DNA from: Pseudidiomarina indica
Lineage (GTDB): Bacteria > Pseudomonadota > Gammaproteobacteria > Enterobacterales > Alteromonadaceae
Assembly (NCBI GenBank): GCA_029279945.1
Contig: JAJUHK010000006.1
Coordinates: forward strand, 1 to 64,000
DNA: 64,000 nucleotides
Direction of reading: 5' to 3'
The position numbers and the translations under genes were made by a program. Positions 26,635 through 35,717 of the stretch are shown here, one piece after another (within the stretch, counting starts at the first letter, position 1; each line of letters opens with the position of its first letter). Under the pieces are notes generated by a model, which was not told the DNA's origin, ran no database searches, and worked only from the letters and a program-made list of their open reading frames with translations.

Positions 26635-28440
26635 TTATGCTGGTGTCGGTTGCTGCTGGCGCTCGAGAATGTATTGTGGGGTAAACTTAAAGTACACGCC
26701 CGTACCGCCCACGTCACGCCGCTGAATACGAATGTTGCCACCTAAATGGCGGCTACGCTCCTGCATAATTGCTAGGCCATAGTGATTTAACTTTTCCGCA
26801 TTATCAGGGATCCCAATGCCGTTATCTTCAATACTCAAGTGAATAACTTCGTCGTCATTCTGAGTCAGTTGCACCACCACATCGGTTCCTTGGCTATGAT
26901 GAATCGTGTTTTGGCAGGCTTCACGAATGATCTGGAGTAAATGAATTTCTTCATGGGGTGCAAGCGGTGTATTTTCGAGTCGATAATCCAAGCGGAATGA
27001 AATGTCGGACTGGTCATTAAACTGCTGCATGGTGGTTTGCAGGGCTTGCAGCAAGCCAGCGCCGTCAACTTTTAAACGGAATGTGGTCAGCAGTTCCCGC
27101 AGCTGACGGTATGCCGCATTCAAGCCTTCATGGAGTTCGAGCGCTACGTCTTCGATAACGGCTTGGTTATTTTTTGCAATAGCCTTATTCAAACGGGTGA
27201 CCTGAATTTTTAAATAGGACAAGGCTTGCGCTAAGGAGTCGTGTAATTCGCGGGCAATGACGGTACGCTCTTGAATCAGCGCCAAGCGCCGTACTTGCTC
27301 TTCTTCTTGCTTTAAACTCAACGCAATGGCCAACTGATCAGCCACCGATTGAATGAGTTGTTGTTGCCAATCACTTAACTGCTCGGTGCGGTCACAGCGC
27401 GCTACCACCACGCCATAACTATGATTTTCACGAACAATGGAAAACCGATAAATGCGTTTATCACCTTCTATCGACACGCCAGCACAGGCAGTTACACATT
27501 GGCTGCAATCAACGCCTTCACAAGGGTCAAAGGGCGCCCCGCTGGGTTGTACTTGTAAGTAGGGTTTATTACCGGCTTCGGTGATCAGACACAGTTCAAT
27601 ATCATCTACTTCGGCGGCATGTTTGAGGCCATTTACAATCGTCGTAAAGTCATGATAGCCCGGTGAGTGCTCAATAATAGTGCGGGCCGTTTCATAGAGG
27701 AATTGCAGCCGAATATTGGATTTTTGGATGGCTTGGGTTTGCTCAGCAACCCGTTTCTCGAGGTTGCCATACATATGGCCTATCGCTTCATTCATCTTGT
27801 TTAACGTGCTGGCAAGTACCCCAAGCTCATCGCGCATGGGATGTTTCACACGCGCGGTGAAATCCCCCTGACCAATACGCCGTGCGGCTTGAGTGAGTAC
27901 TTCAAGTGGGTAGCGCACCCGGGTACGGAGCCAATAAAAAATCACCAAGGCGAGGCCAATGCTACTGAATAAGCTGACCACTTGAATGGAGCGGATGGAG
28001 CGGATGCGCGCCTCTGCATCCTGCTGGATGGCGGTCACAACTTGGTTAATGTGTGCAATTTGCGGCTTGATGGCAGACATCAATTGCTCATGTGGGATTT
28101 CATGGTTGGCAATTTGTCGTTGAAACGCTTGCCACTGTGCTTTGGAATTTTGGAATTGCTGCGCTAAGTCGCTTTGCTCGTGTTGAAAGCGTTTAAAAAC
28201 ATCGTGATCCCAACTGGCAGCTAATTGTGCAGCAACTGCTTCAGCTTGTTCAGGAGCATACATAACTTGCAACGTATATTGATATGCTTGGTAGCGCAAC
28301 GAGCCGGCGATATTAATAGCAAGGGCGTCGTGATCAGCTTTTTCGGAAAGCCAATAGGAGGCCAGTAAGGTGACAATTGTCAGCCCAACCATGGCACTGA
28401 GCGCAATACCGATACGGGTAACGATAGACAAATTCTTCAT
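26635..28440 (-). CDS. narX: Nitrate/nitrite sensor histidine kinase NarX-type
   Basis: 601 residues. TM1 (about 10-31) is followed directly by the ligand P-box 'AINIAGSLRYQAYQ' (41-54, with R49), a periplasmic helical bundle, TM2 (about 153-171) and a HAMP region. A central GAF-like module carries the Cys cluster C307/C312/C315/C319. The HisKA_3 dimerisation helix has phospho-acceptor H400 (ARELHDSLAQALS), and the HATPase contains 'EDNGIGIP'. It phosphorylates NarL in response to nitrate or nitrite. It converges on narK with a 5-base gap. Confidence 0.93.
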   Translation of the reverse strand: MKNLSIVTRIGIALSAMVGLTIVTLLASYWLSEKADHDALAINIAGSLRYQAYQYTLQVMYAPEQAEAVAAQLAASWDHDVFKRFQHEQSDLAQQFQNSKAQWQAFQRQIANHEIPHEQLMSAIKPQIAHINQVVTAIQQDAEARIRSIRSIQVVSLFSSIGLALVIFYWLRTRVRYPLEVLTQAARRIGQGDFTARVKHPMRDELGVLASTLNKMNEAIGHMYGNLEKRVAEQTQAIQKSNIRLQFLYETARTIIEHSPGYHDFTTIVNGLKHAAEVDDIELCLITEAGNKPYLQVQPSGAPFDPCEGVDCSQCVTACAGVSIEGDKRIYRFSIVRENHSYGVVVARCDRTEQLSDWQQQLIQSVADQLAIALSLKQEEEQVRRLALIQERTVIARELHDSLAQALSYLKIQVTRLNKAIAKNNQAVIEDVALELHEGLNAAYRQLRELLTTFRLKVDGAGLLQALQTTMQQFNDQSDISFRLDYRLENTPLAPHEEIHLLQIIREACQNTIHHSQGTDVVVQLTQNDDEVIHLSIEDNGIGIPDNAEKLNHYGLAIMQERSRHLGGNIRIQRRDVGGTGVYFKFTPQYILERQQQPTPA

Positions 28441-28524
28441 AGTGACCTGACTGCTAGAGTCCTTGCTACAACTTGGTTATAGTTTAACCCGAATTCACCT
28501 GATGTGCGAACAAAGGAAGGCGTT

Positions 28525-29175
28525 ATGGAGCACGAGTTTTGGCATGAACGTTGGCAGCGTGGAGAAATTGGATTCCACCGAGCAGAAGTTCATCCAGTAT
28601 TAAAGGCACAAATTAGCGCGTTGCTGCCACCACCGGCTGGCATATTTGTCCCCTTGTGTGGCAAATCGCTGGATATGAAATGGTTGTGCGAGCAAGGATA
28701 TGATGTGGTGGGTGTGGAGTTAAGTGCCGCAGCTATTGAAGCATTTATGCTGGAACAAAAACTCAGCTATACCCGTCAGCAACAAGGCCCTTTTGAGGTT
28801 TATCAGGCGGAGGGTATACGGATCTACCATGGTGATTTCTTTGCCTTGCAGCGTGAACATTTAGTGCATTGCCAGGCATGGTATGACCGTGCCGCACTTG
28901 TCGCGTTACCGCCAGCGATGCGTGGGCGCTATAACCAGCATTTACAGAGCATAATGACGCCGACAGCTGTAGGGTTGGTGATAACTGTTGAATACCCTGA
29001 CGGCTATTGGAAAGGACCGCCATTTACCGTCACTGAGGATGAGGTGCGTGCGGCGTACAGTCAACGCTACGACATCGACGTATTACCTGCGCGGAAAGGT
29101 TTTATTGATGGCGGTGATAGCCAAGTGCAAGAACGTGGCTATCGGTTATTTCCACGGCAATCATCAGCGCAATAA
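28525..29175 (+). CDS. tpm: Thiopurine S-methyltransferase family protein
   Basis: 216 residues from the ATG preceded by AGGAAGG. The frame opens at 28504, but the family starts at MEHEFWHERW. An SAM-dependent methyltransferase: 'WHERWQRGEIGFHR', the SAM loop 'FVPLCGKSLDMKWLCEQGYDVVGVELS', and 'YDRAALVALPPAMRGRYNQHL'. Bacterial members methylate selenium or tellurium compounds and thiols. Its physiological substrate here is unknown. Its stop codon lies in the A/T tract of the terminator for the converging norB. Confidence 0.93.
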   Translation: MEHEFWHERWQRGEIGFHRAEVHPVLKAQISALLPPPAGIFVPLCGKSLDMKWLCEQGYDVVGVELSAAAIEAFMLEQKLSYTRQQQGPFEVYQAEGIRIYHGDFFALQREHLVHCQAWYDRAALVALPPAMRGRYNQHLQSIMTPTAVGLVITVEYPDGYWKGPPFTVTEDEVRAAYSQRYDIDVLPARKGFIDGGDSQVQERGYRLFPRQSSAQ

Positions 29176-29206
29176 AAAAGCCCGAGATATGGGGGATATC
29201 TCGGGC
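29174..29206 (-). terminator. Rho-independent terminator of norB
   Basis: An 11-bp perfect stem (GCCCGAGATAT at 29180-29190, ATATCTCGGGC at 29196-29206) with a 5-base loop is flanked by A6 at 29174-29179, which reads T6 on the minus strand. It is 44 bases after the norB stop. Confidence 0.9.
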
Positions 29207-29249
29207 AACAGAGGCCGTGGCATAACCACGGACAACAACATCAGAGTCG

Positions 29250-31520
29250 TTATTTAACAGGGACCACATCAGCATCAGGTTGCTGCTGTTTTCCCATTAA
29301 TCCCATCACGACTTGATGGGCAACAGCTAAGCCACCAATAATGAAGACCACGTCTCCGATGGTTCGGATCCAGCGTAAGCTTTGCAGGAGAGGTTGCTGC
29401 ATAAACTCTTCACTGCGGGCATACCATAGACCTTCGGAAGCCGATGCGAAGAACTGAATGAAACCAATCGGCAGCAAACTGGTGAATAACATCAGGCAGA
29501 GGCCGATATTGAGCCACCAGAATGAGGTTTTCATAATTTTTTCGTTGAACACAAACTGTGGTCGTAAGTACCGCAGAATGAGTAGCACGAAGCCGATGGC
29601 GAGGAAGCCATACACTCCGAACAACGCAGCGTGTGCATGGGTAGGGGTAGTATTCAAACCTTGAATATAGTACAGCGCGATAGGCGGGTTAATCATAAAC
29701 CCAAACACCCCTGCACCAAGGAAGTTCCAGAACGCTACCGCAACGAAGCAAAGTAACGGCCATTTGACACGTTCCATCCATGCGGCTTTATGCTGTAAGC
29801 TCCAGTTTTCCCATGCTTCGTAACCTAAAACTACCAGCGGTACCACTTCTAAAGCTGAGAAAGTAGCCCCAACTGCCATGACTGGAGTGGTGGTTCCAGA
29901 AAAATACAAGTGGTGGAACGTCCCTGGCACACCGCCGAGCAAGAACAGCGATGCCGAAGCGAGCGAAGCAACAGTAGCTATACGTCTGGAGACGAGGCCC
30001 ATGCTGTAGAAAATAAAGGCTAAGGCCGTGGTCGCAAACACTTCAAAGAAGCCTTCTACCCATAAGTGAACAATCCACCAGCGCCAGTATTCCATAATGG
30101 AAATATGGGTTCGCTCGCCGTAGAAGAAACCAGCACCATAGAACAAGCCAATAGCAACGACAGAAGCGGTTAACAGCGCAAGCAGGTTTTTGTCACCGGG
30201 TTGTTTAAAGGCACCAACCACACCACGCAGCATCAAGACAAGCCAGAAGGCGATACCGGTGAACTTACCGATTTGCCAAAGTCGGCCTAAATCAATGTAT
30301 TCATAGCCTTGGTGTCCTAACCAGAAGTTGAGGTGTTCTGGCATGATTTGCGCGATAGCTAAATAGTTCCCGATAAAGGAGCCTGCCACGACAACCACTA
30401 ATGCCCAGAATAAAATATCCACTCCCAGCTTTTGGAATTTAGGATCTTTACCACCATTGATGATCGGTGCTAAGAAGAGGCCGGCAGCTAGGAAGCCAGT
30501 GGCGATCCAAAAGAGCGCAGCTTGAATGTGCCAGGTTCGAACTAAGGAGTACGGGAACCACTCAGACACATTGATGCCGTAGAAGTGCTGACCTTCAACG
30601 GTGTAGTGCGCGGTGAAACCGCCGAGGAAAATCTGGAAAATGAACAATGCCATGACTAAGAACAGATACTTACCGAGCGCTTTTTGTGATGGCGTTAAGT
30701 TCACTAAACTGATGGGATCTTTTGCTGGTACTTGAGCATCGTCTTCATCATGCTCGCGTAAAAATGCCCAACCCCAAATTAATCCACCAATACCTGCAAC
30801 CAAGAGCACGATGGAAATGAGTGACCAGATAATATTTTCTGTCGATGGCTTGTTGTCAATTAACGGCTCATGGGGCCAGTTGTTGGTATAGGTGACATCA
30901 CTATCCGGCCGTTCAGTGGCAGCAGCCCATGCCGTCCAGAAGAAGAAATGAGTCATTACCTCGCGGCGTTCAGCGCTAGGTAAGGTATTTTCTTTCATGG
31001 CATAGCTTTGGCGGGTGCTGGTTAACGATAAATCATCGCTGAATAAACGGTCATAATATGCCGCGGTCTGTGCGATAGCTTGAGCACGGGTATCGTCAAT
31101 CACCAAACGGTTGCTTGCGGCATCATAATTCGGATTACGATACACCTGTTTAAGTTCAAACTTCAGCGCATGCTGTAAGGCAGGCTCGAGGTTGTCATAG
31201 CTGGTACCGTAAGTACGTTCAGCTTTGATATTTAACCAAGCAACCAATTCGCGGTGCAACCAATCAGCAGTCCAGTCTGGAGCTTGGTAAGCACCATGCC
31301 CCCATATCGAACCAAGTTGCATACCCCCTACCGATTGCCAAGCAGTTTGCCCATCGAGAATTGACGTTTCCGTCATCAAGACTTCGCCTGATTCCGTTAC
31401 CACTTGCGCAGGAATTGGCGGAGCTTTTCGATAAACCTCAGTACCGAAGTAGCCCAAAATACCGAAAGTGATAGCAAGAATGACGATAAGGGTCCACCAG
31501 AGTTTTTTATAACCGGCCAT
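29250..31520 (-). CDS. norB: Quinol-dependent nitric oxide reductase (qNOR, NorB/NorZ)
   Basis: 756 residues, the single-subunit type. TM1 (about 8-28) is followed by a periplasmic domain (about 35-220, 'LTETSILDGQTAWQSVGGMQLGSIWGHGAYQAPDWTADWLHRE' type). That domain has the NorC-like fold but no CxxCH heme c site, as expected for a quinol enzyme. The membrane domain then shows heme-copper-oxidase-type helices, with 'HLWVEGFFEVFATTALAFIF' (Glu near the non-heme iron) and 'TFHHLYFSGTTTPVMAVG' (His ligands). It reduces 2 NO to N2O, for respiration or detoxification. A sigma-54 promoter upstream points to NorR control. Confidence 0.96.
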   Translation of the reverse strand: MAGYKKLWWTLIVILAITFGILGYFGTEVYRKAPPIPAQVVTESGEVLMTETSILDGQTAWQSVGGMQLGSIWGHGAYQAPDWTADWLHRELVAWLNIKAERTYGTSYDNLEPALQHALKFELKQVYRNPNYDAASNRLVIDDTRAQAIAQTAAYYDRLFSDDLSLTSTRQSYAMKENTLPSAERREVMTHFFFWTAWAAATERPDSDVTYTNNWPHEPLIDNKPSTENIIWSLISIVLLVAGIGGLIWGWAFLREHDEDDAQVPAKDPISLVNLTPSQKALGKYLFLVMALFIFQIFLGGFTAHYTVEGQHFYGINVSEWFPYSLVRTWHIQAALFWIATGFLAAGLFLAPIINGGKDPKFQKLGVDILFWALVVVVAGSFIGNYLAIAQIMPEHLNFWLGHQGYEYIDLGRLWQIGKFTGIAFWLVLMLRGVVGAFKQPGDKNLLALLTASVVAIGLFYGAGFFYGERTHISIMEYWRWWIVHLWVEGFFEVFATTALAFIFYSMGLVSRRIATVASLASASLFLLGGVPGTFHHLYFSGTTTPVMAVGATFSALEVVPLVVLGYEAWENWSLQHKAAWMERVKWPLLCFVAVAFWNFLGAGVFGFMINPPIALYYIQGLNTTPTHAHAALFGVYGFLAIGFVLLILRYLRPQFVFNEKIMKTSFWWLNIGLCLMLFTSLLPIGFIQFFASASEGLWYARSEEFMQQPLLQSLRWIRTIGDVVFIIGGLAVAHQVVMGLMGKQQQPDADVVPVK

Positions 31521-31621
31521 GTGGCACCTCCGCTGGTAAATGTTGTTGTTTCATTATTGTGTTCTCCCGTTAAGCATGTTTGCGCGTGTGGTGGTAAGAA
31601 ATCGCGCACCCATGGAGTTAA

Positions 31622-31637
31622 AGCAAGGTGTGTGCCA
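31622..31637 (-). promoter_or_regulatory. Sigma-54 promoter of norB
   Basis: Read on the minus strand: TGGCAC-ACACC-TTGC (31637 down to 31623), a full match to the -24/-12 consensus TGGCAC-N5-TTGC. The predicted start point is near 31611, leaving a leader of about 90 bases before norB. NorR, a sigma-54 activator, is encoded at 39.8 kb. Confidence 0.85.
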
Positions 31638-31703
31638 ACTTGCATCATGTTGAAAAACAACGACTAACTCCGTTGTTGTGGTGGAAATAACCCTTTTATA
31701 TCA

Positions 31704-31718
31704 CGGTGAATTTCACCG
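31704..31718. promoter_or_regulatory. Candidate NorR enhancer site upstream of norB
   Basis: CGGTGAA-T-TTCACCG is a perfect inverted repeat containing GT-N7-AC, the core reported for E. coli NorR sites. Its centre is about 100 bases upstream of the predicted norB start point, a usual enhancer distance. Neighbouring GTTGT-TTT-ACAAC (31805-31817) is another symmetric element of unknown role. The rest of the 404-base norB-nrdG gap shows no open gene. Confidence 0.5.
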
Positions 31719-31829
31719 CGGAGGTACAAACAACCGTATTAGTAATACAGCCTAGCTGATGATTAAAAAATAGCCAGAACCAATATTAAAAGAAGGAGTT
31801 ACGGGTTGTTTTACAACTCTGCAAATAAC

Positions 31830-31870
31830 TTGCGCTGGATCAAGGCAGAGTTACGGAACAAGTCTATGCT
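31830..31870 (+). promoter_or_regulatory. Candidate FNR-dependent promoter of nrdG-nrdD
   Basis: TTGCG-CTGG-ATCAA (31830-31843) matches 8 of 10 FNR positions. TATGCT at 31865-31870 is centred 31 bases from the box centre, as in class II FNR promoters. The leader to ATG 31925 is about 45 bases. Anaerobic control suits a class III ribonucleotide reductase. Confidence 0.55.
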
Positions 31871-31924
31871 GAAGCACAATATATAGTGCTGATATTATTT
31901 ACATACACAATATGTAGGTGTTTT

Positions 31925-32410
31925 ATGCTTCGATTTAGTGCAGAGCAGGTGGTGTTTCAGGAGGTGCCCGGTGAGGTTTCTTTGGCCTATACGGTGACTG
32001 GGTGTCCGATTGGATGTAAGGGGTGTCATAGTGTTGACAGCTGGCCTGCTGACCGCGGCGAATTATTAACTCCAGACTATTTAATGCAGCGAATTCAACA
32101 ATATCACCGGTTGCTCACCTGTGTCTTGTTTCTTGGGGGGGAATGGCAGCCAGAGACCCTAATCGAGCTATTGAAAGTTGCCCGTAAAGAGGGCTTAAAC
32201 ACTTGTTTGTACACGGGCTACGACGACGTTCCACAGGCTATAAAACAGCATTTAACCTATCTCAAAACAGGCCCGTGGATTGCCGAACTCGGTGGGCTCA
32301 ACAGCCCCAGAACGAATCAAAAGTTTTATGACTTGCGCACCCAAACCCTACTTAACCATAGGTTTTTAAATGGCGATCGTATCGCCTGTACTGATACCTT
32401 AGGAGAATAA
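31925..32410 (+). CDS. nrdG: Anaerobic ribonucleotide reductase activase NrdG (radical SAM)
   Basis: 161 residues from the ATG after AGGTG. An upstream in-frame start at 31886 adds a stretch with no family match. The radical-SAM motif C-x3-C-x2-C is 'CPIGCKGC', followed by HSVDSW as in NrdG/YjjW activases. It uses SAM and a 4Fe-4S cluster to create the glycyl radical on NrdD, whose gene starts 2 bases after the nrdG stop. The order nrdG-nrdD is reversed from E. coli. Confidence 0.92.
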   Translation: MLRFSAEQVVFQEVPGEVSLAYTVTGCPIGCKGCHSVDSWPADRGELLTPDYLMQRIQQYHRLLTCVLFLGGEWQPETLIELLKVARKEGLNTCLYTGYDDVPQAIKQHLTYLKTGPWIAELGGLNSPRTNQKFYDLRTQTLLNHRFLNGDRIACTDTLGE

Positions 32411-32412
32411 CA

Positions 32413-34200
32413 ATGATACGCTTACACCCAAAGCAAGTAGACGCAAAAATAGATTTTATTCAGGACTATTTAACCGCTCAAAACGCAGCTGATGGCTCCA
32501 AAATGGATGCCAATGCAAACGTTACCCAAAAAAACATTGCGACGCTGGAAGCAGAGTTAATGAAAGATTTCTTTGTACAAATTAACCGCCAGCAAGTGAG
32601 CAATAAAATCACGGAATTATTTGGCGTTGAACTTGGCCAAGAATACCTGCGGCAGATTGAATCCCATGAAATCTATGTGCATGATGAAACCAGCCTAAAA
32701 CCCTACTGTGTTTCAGTTACTATGTATCCGTTTTTACGGGATGGGCTGACAAAGTTGGGCGGTGAATCTAAAGCACCTCAACACTTAGAGAGTTTCTGCG
32801 GTACTTTTGTGAACTTCGTTTTTGCGGTGAGCTCACAATTTGCTGGTGCAGTTGCCACTGTCGAGTTCCTCACCTACTTCGATTACTATGCGCGGCGTGA
32901 TTACGGTGATGATTACTTGACAACCCACCGCAAGCAAATCGAGAACCATCTCCAGCACGTGGTGTATGCATTGAATCAGCCAGCAGCAGCACGGGGTTAT
33001 CAAAGTGTTTTTTGGAATATATCCATTTATGACCAACATTACTTTAGCAGTATGTTTGGCGATTTCGTGTTCCCCGATTTTACCAAGCCAAGTTGGGATT
33101 CGGTGAGCCAACTGCAACTGTTCTTCTTGCAATGGTTCAATGCCGAACGGCAGAAAACAATTTTGACTTTCCCGGTCGTGACCGTGGCCATGTTGACCGA
33201 CCAAGGGCAGTGTAAAGATCAGTCGTTTGCACGACAAATGGCGCAAGAACTAGCGCAAGGTAACTCATTCTTTGTGTACTTATCGCCGAACGCAGACTCA
33301 CTCGCTTCGTGTTGCCGCTTACGCAATGAAATTGCTGATCATACGTTCTCGTATACCTTAGGTGCGGGCGGCGTCGCGACTGGTTCAATCAACGTCATCA
33401 CCATTAACATGAACCGTTTGGTGCAAGATGGGCGAGACTTGCAGACCGAAGTAGAAAAGATACATCGTTACCAGGTGGCTTACCGTCGTTTAATGGAAGA
33501 ATACTTGGCCGCTGGATTACTCACCGTGTACGACGCTGGTTTTATTAGTTTGGATAAGCAATTCCTTACCATTGGCATTAATGGCATGGTTGAAGCAGCA
33601 GAATCACAGGGCATTCAAGCGAGCAATAATCCAGACTATATTGCGTTCGTACAACGCCACTTAAAAGTCATTTATGACGCCAACAAGCGCGCCAAACAAG
33701 AGTACGGATATTTATTCAATACGGAGTTCGTGCCCGCTGAAAACCTAGGTGTTAAAAATGCGAAGTGGGATAAAGCGGACGGTTACTTTGTCCCTCGTGA
33801 TTGTTACAACTCCTACTTCTACGTGGTGGAGGATGAGCAAACCAATGCGCTGGATAAATTTATTTTACATGGGCAAGAACTGATAGAGTATCTAGATGGC
33901 GGCTCAGCGCTACATTTGAATTTAGAGGAGAAGTTGACCACCGATGGCTATCTAGCCATGCTGAATATTGCTGCCACCACCGGCTGCAACTACTTCTGCG
34001 TGAATGTGAAGATAACTATCTGTAATGATTGTGAGCACATTGATAAGCGTACTCTTCATGCTTGTTCAAGCTGTGGTTCGTCAGATATCGACTATGGTAC
34101 ACGCGTGATCGGGTACTTGAAGCGGGTATCTGCGTTTAGTGCGGGACGTCGGCAAGAGCATGCGGCGCGCCACTATCATCGCCAACAGCAGGTGGCATAA
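32413..34200 (+). CDS. nrdD: Anaerobic ribonucleoside-triphosphate reductase NrdD (class III, no ATP-cone)
   Basis: 595 residues, about 115 fewer than E. coli NrdD. The N-terminus lacks an ATP-cone regulatory domain, similar in size to phage T4 NrdD. Active-site cysteines: C99 ('KPYCVSV') and C300/C301 ('SLASCCRLRNE'). The zinc site is C537/C540 and C551/C554 (CNDC...CSSC). The glycyl-radical loop is 'TRVIGYLK', with G567 the radical residue. It reduces NTPs to dNTPs without oxygen, using radicals made by NrdG. The stop codon lies in the loop of an 11-bp hairpin. Confidence 0.95.
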   Translation: MIRLHPKQVDAKIDFIQDYLTAQNAADGSKMDANANVTQKNIATLEAELMKDFFVQINRQQVSNKITELFGVELGQEYLRQIESHEIYVHDETSLKPYCVSVTMYPFLRDGLTKLGGESKAPQHLESFCGTFVNFVFAVSSQFAGAVATVEFLTYFDYYARRDYGDDYLTTHRKQIENHLQHVVYALNQPAAARGYQSVFWNISIYDQHYFSSMFGDFVFPDFTKPSWDSVSQLQLFFLQWFNAERQKTILTFPVVTVAMLTDQGQCKDQSFARQMAQELAQGNSFFVYLSPNADSLASCCRLRNEIADHTFSYTLGAGGVATGSINVITINMNRLVQDGRDLQTEVEKIHRYQVAYRRLMEEYLAAGLLTVYDAGFISLDKQFLTIGINGMVEAAESQGIQASNNPDYIAFVQRHLKVIYDANKRAKQEYGYLFNTEFVPAENLGVKNAKWDKADGYFVPRDCYNSYFYVVEDEQTNALDKFILHGQELIEYLDGGSALHLNLEEKLTTDGYLAMLNIAATTGCNYFCVNVKITICNDCEHIDKRTLHACSSCGSSDIDYGTRVIGYLKRVSAFSAGRRQEHAARHYHRQQQVA

Positions 34201-34211
34201 CACCTGCTGTT
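34184..34211 (+). terminator. Hairpin at the nrdD/hemN convergence
   Basis: AACAGCAGGTG (34184-34194) and CACCTGCTGTT (34201-34211) form a perfect 11-bp stem with a 6-base loop holding the nrdD stop. No T tract follows on either strand, so intrinsic termination is doubtful. It may protect the mRNA end instead. Confidence 0.45.
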
Positions 34212-34235
34212 AGTTGCCATTGTTGCTGCGCTACA

Positions 34236-35615
34236 TTAAACGACTTTGGAGTAGCGCGGCGCAGTGGCAGCGTCATCCAAATAGGCGTCAAAACAGGCAC
34301 AAATACTACGTACCCAGAGGCGACCTAAAGCAGTAACACGCAGTTGGTGTTCAGTTATCTCGACTAAACCATCCTCAATAAAGGGCGTGAGTTTACGCCG
34401 AGCAGCAGCGAAATAGGTCCAAAAATCGTCCATTCCCCAGGTTTTGGCAAACTCCTCGAAATCGAGGTGGAAGTGGCAAATAACCTGAGAAATCAATGCG
34501 GCACGTAAGCGATCATCAGCGCTAAGCTCAAAGCCTTTGATAATAGGTAGCTGGCCTTCATCGATTAACCGGTAGTAGGTCGGCAGTTCTTTGTTGTTCT
34601 GCCATAACACGCCGTCAATTTGGCTGATGGACGACGCACCGATACCTAATAGCGCATCTTGACCGTGCGTGGTGTACCCTTGGAAGTTGCGTTGTAAGTT
34701 GCCTTGTTGTTGTGCTTGCGCCAGCGCATCGTCGGTTTTAGCAAAGTGATCCATACCGATAAACTGGTAGCCAGCCGCAGTAAAGCGGGTGATACCCAGT
34801 TGCAACAATTCTAACTTGATGGGTGCTGACGGTAAGCTGGACTCATCGATTTTACGTTGCCCAGCAAAGCGTGAAGGTAAGTGTGCATAGCTAAACAAGG
34901 ACACGCGATCGGGGTTTAGCGCTATGACTTGCTCAATCGATGCTGCAAAGGTTTCTGGGCGTTGATAAGGCAAGCCATAAATTAAATCGAGGTTGATAGA
35001 ACGGAAGCCAAGTTCTCTGCTCAACGCTACCTGATGTTTGATAAGGTCAGTGTCTTGGACACGATTAATTGCTATTTGTACCTTACTATCAAAGTCTTGT
35101 ACGCCATAGCTGACACGGTTAAAGCCGAGCTTGCGCACGTGGCGGAGTTTATCGTCGCTACAGCTACGTGGGTCAATCTCAATGCTCCACTCAGCGTCAT
35201 CGGTGAAGTGAAAATTCTCATGGAGCAAATCGAACAATCGTGACAGCTGCACTTCAGTTAAAAAGGTTGGTGTACCGCCACCCATGTGAACCGATTCAAA
35301 GCGACGATTACCCAGCAACGGCCGATACATGGCCATTTCTTTCGCCAAATAATCAAGGTATATATCTGCCTTGTGCTGGTGGCGCGTAATGACTTTATTA
35401 CAGCCGCAGTAATAACAAAGCTTATGGCAGAACGGCAAGTGGATATACAAGCTCAGCGCTTGCGGTGCGTTCTGAAGCGTTCGCGTCATCGTGCTTAACG
35501 GAAAGTTGGATTGCAATGCTAACGCCGTAGGGTACGAGGTATAGCGCGGACCGTTAATGTTGTACTTGTCAATGAGCGCTTGGCTCCAAACCACTTGCTG
35601 TGCGTGATGAGTCAT
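34236..35615 (-). CDS. hemN: Oxygen-independent coproporphyrinogen III dehydrogenase
   Basis: 459 residues. A radical-SAM enzyme converting coproporphyrinogen III to protoporphyrinogen IX anaerobically. Cluster motif C-x3-C-x2-C: 'LPFCHKLCYYCGCNKV'. Other HemN marks: 'YNINGPRYTSYPTA' at the N-terminus, 'MGGGTPTFL', 'SIEIDPRS', 'RVSYGVQDFD', 'DLIYGLPYQ', and the C-terminal HemN domain. An FNR box sits 52 bases upstream, in the ubiT-hemN gap. Confidence 0.97.
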   Translation of the reverse strand: MTHHAQQVVWSQALIDKYNINGPRYTSYPTALALQSNFPLSTMTRTLQNAPQALSLYIHLPFCHKLCYYCGCNKVITRHQHKADIYLDYLAKEMAMYRPLLGNRRFESVHMGGGTPTFLTEVQLSRLFDLLHENFHFTDDAEWSIEIDPRSCSDDKLRHVRKLGFNRVSYGVQDFDSKVQIAINRVQDTDLIKHQVALSRELGFRSINLDLIYGLPYQRPETFAASIEQVIALNPDRVSLFSYAHLPSRFAGQRKIDESSLPSAPIKLELLQLGITRFTAAGYQFIGMDHFAKTDDALAQAQQQGNLQRNFQGYTTHGQDALLGIGASSISQIDGVLWQNNKELPTYYRLIDEGQLPIIKGFELSADDRLRAALISQVICHFHLDFEEFAKTWGMDDFWTYFAAARRKLTPFIEDGLVEITEHQLRVTALGRLWVRSICACFDAYLDDAATAPRYSKVV

Positions 35616-35666
35616 GAGAACACCCCAATGGGACTGTGATCAGTCAAACGAATGGCTGCAGTTTAC

Positions 35667-35680
35667 CTGATAGAGATCAA
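35667..35680 (-). promoter_or_regulatory. FNR box upstream of hemN
   Basis: Minus strand TTGAT-CTCT-ATCAG, 9 of 10 consensus positions, centred about 58 bases from the hemN ATG. The same 15-mer (TTGATCTCTATCAGG) recurs before fnr. A good -10 hexamer at class II distance is not obvious. Confidence 0.6.
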
Positions 35681-35717
35681 AATTTTGATACACCAGAAGG
35701 GGTAGGAATCGCTTGCA

